A stretch of DNA of 5,849 nt from an uncultured Candidatus Pelagibacter sp. GTDB taxonomy: Bacteria > Pseudomonadota > Alphaproteobacteria > Pelagibacterales > Pelagibacteraceae. The translations under genes were made by a program, and so were the position numbers. The notes beneath the pieces were generated by a model. That model saw only the letters and a list, made by a program, of their open reading frames with translations, was not told where the DNA came from and made no database searches. The DNA lies in assembly GCA_937897125.1 (NCBI GenBank), contig CALCPL010000074.1, positions 1 through 5,849 of the forward strand, given 5' to 3'. Shown here one piece after another: positions 1 through 5,349 of this stretch; within the stretch, counting starts at the first letter, position 1, and every line of letters starts with the position of its first letter.

Positions 1-40
1 CCTCTTGTCTCGTGGGCTCGGAGATGTGTATAAGAGACAG
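1..40 (+). other. Nextera sequencing adapter, non-biological
   Basis: Positions 7-40 spell the full Illumina Nextera Read-2 transposase adapter: a 15-base tail (GTCTCGTGGGCTCGG) followed by the 19-base Tn5 mosaic end (AGATGTGTATAAGAGACAG) at 22-40. Bases 1-6 (CCTCTT) match the last six bases of the i7 index as it appears in the N711 primer, recalled from memory as TGCCTCTT. This is untrimmed library sequence at a contig end. Real genomic sequence begins at 41, and nothing before that should be read as gene, promoter or transposon. Confidence 0.98.
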
Positions 41-933
41 CAACTGGAGTATATTTCCAAACTGGTAACGCAATTTGTAAAATGCTGCACAAATCAGCAA
101 TTGCTAAAGAACACGGAAGAAAAAAAGGTATAGATAAAGCTTACAGATGTACTGCACCTTCAACTGGTGGATCAAACTATAATATTGGTCAAATCGCAGC
201 TGGTGAATTTCAATTTGGTGTGGCTCAGTCTGACTGGCAATATCATGCTGTAAATGGATCAAGCAAATGGGAAGGTAAACAGTACAGTGATTTAAGAGCT
301 GTATTCTCAGTACACAATGAACCTTTTCAAATTTGGGCAAGAAAAAAAGCAAAAGTAAAAGATTTTGCTGGGCTTAAAGGAAAAGTTGTAAACATTGGTA
401 ACGCTGGTTCAGGTCAAAGAGGAACTATGGAAGTACTTATGGATGCAAAAGGAGTTAACAATAGCTTCTTTAAATCAACTACTGAATTAACTTCATCTGA
501 ACAAGTAAAAGCATTATGTGATGGTAAGATTGATGCTTTTGGTTACTCGGTAGGATTTCCAAATGGAGCTATGGAGAATGCAGCTTCTTGTGGAGCAAAA
601 GCTTTACCCATCAACTTAACAGGTCCTGAAGTTCAAGGACTAATTGATGGTGCTGCTTATTATGCAAGTGCCGTAATACCTGCTGGCACTTATACGGGAC
701 AGAAAAAAGACGTAACTACTTTTGGTGTTAAAGCTACTGTAGTAACTTCGGCTAATGTTTCTGATGAACTTGTATATCTAGTTGTTAAAGCTGTGATGGA
801 AAATTTTGATGATTTCAAAAAACAACATCCTGCTTTTGCTTCTTTAAAAAAAGAAGATATGATAGCTGCTGGTTTGTCAGCTCCATTACACCCAGGTGCA
901 ATTAAATATTATAAAGAAGCTGGATTAATGTAA
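41..933 (+). CDS. TAXI-family TRAP transporter solute-binding protein, 5'-truncated
   Basis: This encodes the periplasmic substrate receptor of a TRAP transporter, which captures a solute and delivers it to the membrane permease encoded just downstream. The open frame does not begin at the ATG at 82. It runs back in the same frame to the adapter junction, and codons 43-81 read TGVYFQTGNAICK, which matches the N-terminal substrate-binding segment of TAXI proteins. The 296 visible residues therefore lack the signal peptide and roughly the first 25-35 residues of a family usually about 320 long. Other family hallmarks are STGGSNYNIGQIAAGEFQFGVAQSD (given here as STGGSNYN, IAAGE and GVAQSD), an LKGKVVNIGNAGSGQRG segment typical of the second lobe, and the C-terminal PGAIKYYKEAGLM. 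The ligand is unknown; TAXI relatives bind glutamate- or carboxylate-like compounds. The gene stops with TAA 20 bases before a strong hairpin. Confidence 0.93.
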
Positions 934-953
934 TCCAACTCCTTAATTAAATT

Positions 954-987
954 AAAAGGCCTGATATATTTATCGGGCCTTTTTTTT
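954..987 (+). terminator. Intrinsic terminator / attenuator between binding protein and permease
   Basis: The arms at 954-966 and 971-983 form a 13-bp stem (AGGCCTGATA core, one G-T wobble at 962/975) around the tetraloop TATT at 967-970. The right arm runs into eight consecutive T residues at 980-987. It begins 20 bases after the stop of the binding-protein gene and ends 22 bases before the permease ATG, which has the same direction. It should end most transcripts after the binding protein while letting some read through. No separate promoter fits in the 22 bases that follow, so read-through is the likely source of permease mRNA. Confidence 0.93.
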
Positions 988-1009
988 GTTATAGAGTATC
1001 ATTTTAAAA

Positions 1010-3331
1010 ATGAATCAAAGCATTAACGGTAAAGTAGAAAATAAGATTAGTGAGGATTTATCTCCAACTAGAAATCTTACTGGACTACATTTAAAAATTG
1101 TTGGAAGTATTGCAATCATTTGGTCATTATTCCAACTTTGGTATGCTTCTCCATTTCCTTTTATGTTTGATATTGGAATGTTTAAAGGACTTCCTGCTAG
1201 AGCTATTCATTTAGGTTTTGCTTTAACTTTAGCTTTTTTAATTTATCCAATTTCTAAAAGAAAAAAAATTTCTATATTTGATATTCTAATTAGTTTTATT
1301 GCTGCATTTTGTTGTTTATATATTTATTTTTTTTATGACCAATTAGTTGACAGAGGGGGAATTCTTTTAACTGTTACAATTTGGGAAAAATTTAATTTAC
1401 CAGTTGAGTTGATTATTGGAAGTTGTGGAATTTTAATATTAATTGAAGCAACCAGAAGAGTATTTGGATTACCTCTAGTTATTATTGCAGTTTGTTTTTT
1501 GCTCTTTTCATATTTTGGTAGATACGCACCAGAAATAATTTCTCATGGTGGGCTTTCATTAAATAGATTAGTTGGATTTCAGTGGCTTGATCAAGAAGCT
1601 ATATTTGGAATTCCTATAGGTGTTTCTGTAGATTTCATTTTTTTATTTGTTTTATTTGGAGCACTTCTAGAAACAGCCGGTGGAGGTAAATATTTTTTAG
1701 ACCTAGCTTTTGCCATGGTTGGCAAAATGAGAGGAGGACCTGCAAAAGCAGCAATTTTAGGATCTGGAATGACTGGTCTAATCTCAGGATCTTCAATTGC
1801 AAACACAGTTACAACTGGAACTTTTACAATTCCAATTATGAAAAAAACTGGTTTTTCCAAAGAAAAAGCTGGTGCTATAGAGGTATCATCATCAGTTAAT
1901 GGACAATTAATGCCACCTGTAATGGGAGCTGCAGCATTTGTGATGGCAAGTTTTTTAGGTGTTACTTATTTTGAGGTCGTTAAGCACGCATTTTTACCAG
2001 CAATTATTTCTTATGTGGCATTGTTTTATATTTCTCACCTTGAAGCTTTAAAATTAAATTTAAAAGGAATGGATGATGTCGATATTCCAAATTTAAAGAA
2101 AACATTTTTATCAGGATTACATTTTTTAATTCCTATTTTTGTTTTAGTGTACATGCTCGTTTATTTAAGATTTACCGCTTCATACTCAATATTTTTTGCA
2201 ACGATTGCATTAATAATTGTAAACCTTGGTTACATATTATTTAAAAATTCTGATTTTAAATTAGCAATAAAAACTTGGTTTAATCAAACAATAGTTGGTT
2301 TTGAAAAAGGTGCTTTAAATATGGTTGGTGTTGGAATAGCAATAGCAACAGCTGGCATAATAGTTGGAGCTGTTGGTTCAACAGGGTTAAGTACAAATTT
2401 AATTATAGTTATAGAATTTATTGCAAAAGATAATGTTGTTATTTTGCTATTTTTAACAATAATTTTATGTCTAATACTTGGTATGGGTCTACCAACTACT
2501 GCAAATTATGTTGTAGTGGCTTCATTAATGGCAACAGTATTGGTTGATGTTGGAAACGCATCTGGATTTGTATTTCCACTTATAGCGGTTCACTTGTTTG
2601 TTTTTTATTTTGGCTTGATGGCTGACGTCACTCCTCCAGTTGGTCTCGCATCATATGCGGCAGCTGCTATTTCAGGAGGTGATCCACTTAAAACTGGTCT
2701 GCAAGCTTTTTGGTACAGTTTAAGAACAGGTATTTTACCTATCGTATTTTTATTTAATCATGAATTGTTATTGATAGGCATTGAAAATGTGTGGCATGGA
2801 CTACTGGTAATCATCACTTCTTTGATAGGAATATTAGTTTTTACTTCTGCAACTCAAGCTTGGTTTATTAATAGATTAAGATGGTACGAGATAATAATTT
2901 TTTTATTAATCTCTATTTCACTCTTAGCCCCAGAATTTATTTTAAATAAATTTTATCCTAAATATAATTATATGGATATTAACAAAATTCATTTAATGAA
3001 GGTAGATTTCAATAAGGAGGCTAGATTTAAAGTAACACGTCCAAGTAATTATGGTGAAAGATACAAGTTAATTGTAATCAAAAAAAATACTTTTGAAACC
3101 GAGTATAGTTTAGAGCAATATGGACTTAGTTTAATTAGAGAAGAAAACAGAGTTATTGTAGATACCCTGCAATGGAATGGAAGTGCTAAAAAAAGTGGTT
3201 TTGAAACTGGTGATTATATAAGTGAATTTAAAATAGAAAATGCAGATAGACCAAATAAAGGAATCATTTACCCAATAGCTATTTTATTATTAATTATATT
3301 TGGTTATTTGAACTATAGAAGAAAAGAATAA
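1010..3331 (+). CDS. TRAP transporter fused permease, TAXI type (4TM+12TM) with DUF3394-like C-terminus
   Basis: This is the membrane part of the TRAP transporter, driving import from the periplasm with an ion gradient. It is 773 residues and fuses the small DctQ-like unit (helices within about 28-170) to the large DctM-like unit (about 200-612). DctM signatures are GGPAKAAILGSGMTGLISG near 242-260, SSSVNGQLMPPVMGAAAF near 293-310, LGMGLPTTANY near 490-500 and MADVTPPVGLASYAAAA near 537-553. The early LPARAIHLGFAL (61-72) is typical of fused TAXI permeases. After the transport domain come a helix near 626-643, a soluble stretch of about 100 residues, and a last helix near 752-767 ending in RRKE. 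This arrangement resembles DUF3394. The ATG at 1010 has no Shine-Dalgarno site, only A-rich sequence, but is the natural start before the conserved N-terminus. It forms an operon with the upstream binding protein, and its stop touches the convergent thioesterase stop. Confidence 0.95.
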   Translation: MNQSINGKVENKISEDLSPTRNLTGLHLKIVGSIAIIWSLFQLWYASPFPFMFDIGMFKGLPARAIHLGFALTLAFLIYPISKRKKISIFDILISFIAAFCCLYIYFFYDQLVDRGGILLTVTIWEKFNLPVELIIGSCGILILIEATRRVFGLPLVIIAVCFLLFSYFGRYAPEIISHGGLSLNRLVGFQWLDQEAIFGIPIGVSVDFIFLFVLFGALLETAGGGKYFLDLAFAMVGKMRGGPAKAAILGSGMTGLISGSSIANTVTTGTFTIPIMKKTGFSKEKAGAIEVSSSVNGQLMPPVMGAAAFVMASFLGVTYFEVVKHAFLPAIISYVALFYISHLEALKLNLKGMDDVDIPNLKKTFLSGLHFLIPIFVLVYMLVYLRFTASYSIFFATIALIIVNLGYILFKNSDFKLAIKTWFNQTIVGFEKGALNMVGVGIAIATAGIIVGAVGSTGLSTNLIIVIEFIAKDNVVILLFLTIILCLILGMGLPTTANYVVVASLMATVLVDVGNASGFVFPLIAVHLFVFYFGLMADVTPPVGLASYAAAAISGGDPLKTGLQAFWYSLRTGILPIVFLFNHELLLIGIENVWHGLLVIITSLIGILVFTSATQAWFINRLRWYEIIIFLLISISLLAPEFILNKFYPKYNYMDINKIHLMKVDFNKEARFKVTRPSNYGERYKLIVIKKNTFETEYSLEQYGLSLIREENRVIVDTLQWNGSAKKSGFETGDYISEFKIENADRPNKGIIYPIAILLLIIFGYLNYRRKE

Positions 3332-3757
3332 TTATCCACCAGGACCAAGATTAGATGGTTTAATTTTTAAGATTTTCCAAATACCTGATGCTGAGGTTAT
3401 AATTTTATCATTACATTTCAGCTCACAAAATAAAAATACTAGTGTATTGGTCTTTTTAAGAATTCTTGTAAAGCCAGTAACTATATCACCTACTTTAGAG
3501 GCACCAATAAATTTTAAATCCAATGAAATAGTTACACAAGGTGCATTTCCAGATGCTCTATGTGCTGCAGTCCCCGCTCCTGCATCAATTAAGGCTGATA
3601 AATAACCACCGTGAGTTATCCCAGCAGCATTTAAATGATTTTCATTAATCGTAGTTTTGAATTCATATTCTGTTTCAGATACAGTTTTAAATAAAACTCC
3701 ACCATTGTGTTTCATAAAACCAGGTTTAATACTTATTTGCTCAAATTCATTGCTCAT
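3332..3757 (-). CDS. PaaI-like hotdog-fold acyl-CoA thioesterase
   Basis: This probably hydrolyses acyl-CoA or aryl-CoA thioesters in the cytoplasm, releasing free CoA. At 141 residues it has the normal length of a single hotdog domain. The key segment is HLNAAGITHGG followed by YLSALIDAGAG (residues 41-62). It carries the conserved Asn43, Gly46, the His49-Gly50-Gly51 turn that helps form the oxyanion/CoA site, and Asp58 at the position of the catalytic acid in the PaaI family. A second strand block, VTISLDLKFIGASKVGD, is also typical. The substrate cannot be deduced; neighbouring acetyl-CoA genes suggest a short-chain or housekeeping role, but that is only context. The start ATG lies six bases after the stop of a 32-codon reading frame on the same strand, so translation is probably coupled. 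The stop codon directly abuts the convergent permease stop. Confidence 0.9.
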   Translation of the reverse strand: MSNEFEQISIKPGFMKHNGGVLFKTVSETEYEFKTTINENHLNAAGITHGGYLSALIDAGAGTAAHRASGNAPCVTISLDLKFIGASKVGDIVTGFTRILKKTNTLVFLFCELKCNDKIITSASGIWKILKIKPSNLGPGG

Positions 3758-3763
3758 AGCTCT

Positions 3764-3862
3764 TTATAGTACGAAAGTTAAAATTAATAAAATTATAAAA
3801 ACAATTATAAAAAAATATATAACCGATTTTTGTAGTGATGATTTTAGTAGCCAATCTAACAT
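3764..3862 (-). CDS. Small single-helix membrane peptide, 32 residues
   Basis: This short frame on the minus strand reads MLDWLLKSSLQKS, then about 19 almost uninterrupted hydrophobic residues (VIYFFIIVFIILLILTFVL), then TAA. The amphipathic or charged front followed by one hydrophobic helix is the look of a small bitopic membrane protein with N-terminus in the cytoplasm. Three things favour real coding. A good Shine-Dalgarno-like AAGGA sits at 3872-3876, nine bases before the ATG, in a genome where the other starts have none. The stop lies six bases before the thioesterase ATG. The frame fills the gap between the tRNA and the thioesterase almost exactly. Against it, AT-rich DNA readily gives Phe/Ile/Leu-rich short frames by chance. 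I do not recognise a family and assign no function. Confidence 0.5.
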   Translation of the reverse strand: MLDWLLKSSLQKSVIYFFIIVFIILLILTFVL

Positions 3863-3871
3863 TTTTATTTA

Positions 3872-3876
3872 TCCTT
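3872..3876 (-). promoter_or_regulatory. Shine-Dalgarno-like site for the small membrane peptide
   Basis: Read on the minus strand, AAGGA lies nine bases upstream of the ATG at 3862 and only two bases beyond the CCA end of the tRNA. The other gene starts in this window (1010, 3757, 4031, 5350) have no comparable purine-rich site at this distance, so this one helps decide that the small frame may be translated. Confidence 0.45.
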
Positions 3877-3878
3877 TT

Positions 3879-3955
3879 TGGTGGACCGCCCAGAACTCGA
3901 ATCTGGAATCTCCCGGTTCGTAGCCGAGCGCCTTATCCAATTTGGCCAGCGGTCC
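3879..3955 (-). tRNA. tRNA-Arg, anticodon ACG
   Basis: The minus strand folds into a complete 77-base cloverleaf. The acceptor stem is GGACCGC paired with GCGGTCC. The D arm is GCC/GGC around the AATTGGATA loop. The anticodon arm is CTCGG-CTACGAA-CCGGG with anticodon ACG at 3919-3921. The T arm is CCAGA-TTCGAGT-TCTGG. The discriminator is A, and CCA is encoded. As in other bacteria, A34 should be edited to inosine by TadA so that it reads CGU, CGC and CGA. Few CGN codons occur in the genes here, which prefer AGA. The small peptide frame and the thioesterase follow in the same direction, so a joint transcript cut at the tRNA 3' end is plausible. I see no integrase or duplicated tRNA end that would mark an integration site. 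Confidence 0.97.
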
Positions 3956-3989
3956 TTAATTAAATAATTTGTCCAACATATCAAAGTTT

Positions 3990-4018
3990 TTGATGTAATT
4001 TAAGTTATAAAATATTAT
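3990..4018 (+). promoter_or_regulatory. Candidate sigma-70 promoter for thiolase
   Basis: TTGATG at 3990-3995 and TATTAT at 4013-4018 are separated by exactly 17 bases and match the -35 and -10 consensus at four and five of six positions. Transcription would start near 4025, only about six bases before the thiolase ATG, giving a nearly leaderless mRNA. That agrees with the lack of a ribosome-binding site. In such AT-rich DNA the match could be chance. The same 75-base gap must also hold the tRNA promoter on the other strand, for which I found no convincing pair of boxes. Confidence 0.4.
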
Positions 4019-4030
4019 GCTGTACTATCA

Positions 4031-5218
4031 ATGAGCAAAAAATCAAATGATGTGGTTATTACAGCTGCATTAAGAACACCTATAGGCACATATAAAGGAT
4101 CTTTAAAAGGTCTTAGTGCTGATAAACTAGGTGCACTAGCTATTAAAGAAGCTGTTTATAAATCAAAATTAAAATCAGACGATATTGATGAGGTGATTAT
4201 GGGACACGTTCTCACTTCTGGATTAGGGCAAAACCCAGCAAGACAAGCTTCTATTCATGCTGGAATTCCAGTTTCAAAACCTGCACATATAATTAATCAA
4301 GTATGTGGATCTGGATTAAGATCTGTAATTTCAGGTTATCAGTCCATTAAACTAGGTGAAAATAAAATTATAGTTGCTGGTGGACAAGAAAATATGTCTA
4401 GAGCACCACATGCTATATTTTATCGAGAAGATAAAAAACTAGACGAAAATAAGCTAGTGGATACGATGATCAATGATGGGTTAATAGACTCATTTAACAA
4501 TTATCATATGGGAATTACTGCCGAAAATGTTGCAGAAAAATATAAAATTTCTAGAGATGAACAAGATTTATTTGCATTAAATTCTCAAGAAAAAACTCAA
4601 AAAGCTATAAATGAAAATAGATTCAAAAATGAGCTGATAAAATTAAAGATTGATACAGATAATAAAAATTTTCTTTTTGAAAAAGATGAGCATCCAAGAA
4701 GCAATTTAAACTTAGAAGATCTAAAAAAATTAAAAACTGTTTTCAAAGAGAATGGAACAGTTACTGCAGGTAATTCATCGGGAATAAATGATGGTGCAGC
4801 AGCGACTATATTAATGTCTAGAGAAGAGGCAGAACTTAGAGGTGTAGAGCCATTAGCTAAAGTGGTTTCTTGGGCAACTTGTGGTGTTGAACCTTCATTG
4901 ATGGGACTAGGCCCAATTAAAGCTGTTAATCTCGCATTAGAAAAAGCCGAATGGAAGAGAGAGGATGTTGATTTGTTTGAAGTAAATGAAGCATTTGCTG
5001 CTCAAAGCATTGCCGTAATTAGAGATCTTAAAATTTCTAAAGAGATTGTAAATGTTAATGGTGGGGCAATTGCATTGGGACATCCAATTGGAGCTTCAGG
5101 AACTAGAATTTTAGTAACCCTTATTCACGAGATGATTAGACAAAATAAAAGTAAAGGTTGTGCCACTCTCTGCATTGGTGGAGGAATGGGAATAGCCATG
5201 TGTATTGAAAGAAATTAA
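4031..5218 (+). CDS. phaA: Acetyl-CoA C-acetyltransferase (acetoacetyl-CoA thiolase)
   Basis: This cytoplasmic enzyme condenses two acetyl-CoA into acetoacetyl-CoA and CoA, or runs in reverse during degradation. The 395 residues are full length for the family. All catalytic parts are present: nucleophile Cys92 in NQVCGSGLRS, the NEAF motif at 319-322, His351 in GGAIALGHPIGASGTR, and the base Cys381 in CIGGGMG. His159-Met160 sit where the short-chain biosynthetic thiolase of Zoogloea has its His-Met pair, with the same offset of three as the other catalytic residues. This points to acetoacetyl-CoA specificity rather than long-chain beta-oxidation. No reductase or PHA synthase is adjacent, so polymer synthesis cannot be claimed, and the symbol is interchangeable with atoB. 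The ATG has no Shine-Dalgarno site. No terminator hairpin follows directly; the next structured element is the dyad at 5267. Confidence 0.96.
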   Translation: MSKKSNDVVITAALRTPIGTYKGSLKGLSADKLGALAIKEAVYKSKLKSDDIDEVIMGHVLTSGLGQNPARQASIHAGIPVSKPAHIINQVCGSGLRSVISGYQSIKLGENKIIVAGGQENMSRAPHAIFYREDKKLDENKLVDTMINDGLIDSFNNYHMGITAENVAEKYKISRDEQDLFALNSQEKTQKAINENRFKNELIKLKIDTDNKNFLFEKDEHPRSNLNLEDLKKLKTVFKENGTVTAGNSSGINDGAAATILMSREEAELRGVEPLAKVVSWATCGVEPSLMGLGPIKAVNLALEKAEWKREDVDLFEVNEAFAAQSIAVIRDLKISKEIVNVNGGAIALGHPIGASGTRILVTLIHEMIRQNKSKGCATLCIGGGMGIAMCIERN

Positions 5219-5266
5219 TTTCTTATTTATTTGTTAATTTTTAAAGTTTTTTGTTCAATAAAAATA

Positions 5267-5309
5267 CAGGTTTGCACAAAAAAGCTTATTATTGTGCTAA
5301 AATAACCTG
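5267..5309. repeat. Imperfect inverted repeat upstream of the lipoyl-E1 gene
   Basis: Two nested pairs of arms make one long dyad. CAGGTT (5267-5272) pairs with AACCTG (5304-5309), and inside it GCACAA (5274-5279) pairs with TTGTGC (5292-5297). One unpaired base on the left and six on the right separate the two stems, and the loop is 12 bases. Eight T residues follow at 5318-5325, but eight bases after the stem, so this is a poor standard terminator. It lies 49-132 bases after the thiolase stop and 40 bases before the lipoyl-E1 start, so it could be an operator, a structured leader or a weak thiolase terminator. Confidence 0.55.
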
Positions 5310-5330
5310 AGATATAGTTTTTTTTAAGTG

Positions 5331-5336
5331 TATAAA
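5331..5336 (+). promoter_or_regulatory. Possible -10 box before the lipoyl-E1 gene
   Basis: TATAAA, directly preceded by TG, lies 13 bases before the ATG at 5350. No good -35 box is found 16-18 bases upstream; that position coincides with the right end of the dyad ending at 5309. If this is a promoter, the dyad would overlap its -35 region, a usual place for a repressor or activator site. The match is weak in this AT-rich setting. Confidence 0.25.
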
Positions 5337-5349
5337 TCGATTTAAAATA

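Noticed and set aside
22..40. Tn5 mosaic end as a mobile-element boundary
   Set aside because: The hyperactive mosaic end is preceded by the synthetic Nextera tail and index bases, so it is a library adapter, not a resident transposon.
104..352. 82-codon open frame on the minus strand
   Set aside because: It lies wholly inside the binding-protein gene, whose conserved TAXI motifs are on the plus strand; the Leu/Ile/His-rich antisense product has no recognisable features.
1591..1860. 89-codon open frame on the minus strand
   Set aside because: It is antisense to the best conserved DctM segment of the permease, so its openness follows from the coding constraints of the other strand.
3657..3923. 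88-codon open frame on the plus strand
   Set aside because: It runs antisense through the thioesterase start, the small peptide and half of the tRNA-Arg, which cannot be a protein gene.
3879..3955. tRNA-Arg as an attachment site for an integrated element
   Set aside because: There is no integrase, no repeated tRNA 3' fragment and no composition change on either side; flanking genes are ordinary core metabolism.
4017..4034. Five-codon leader frame (MLYYQ) whose TGA overlaps the thiolase ATG
   Set aside because: The ATGA overlap is tempting for translational coupling, but no ribosome-binding site precedes it and the best promoter would start transcription downstream of its ATG.
5219..5266. 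Possible thiolase terminator just after the stop codon
   Set aside because: The stretch is T-rich but I could find no stem-loop in it; the only structure is the dyad starting at 5267.
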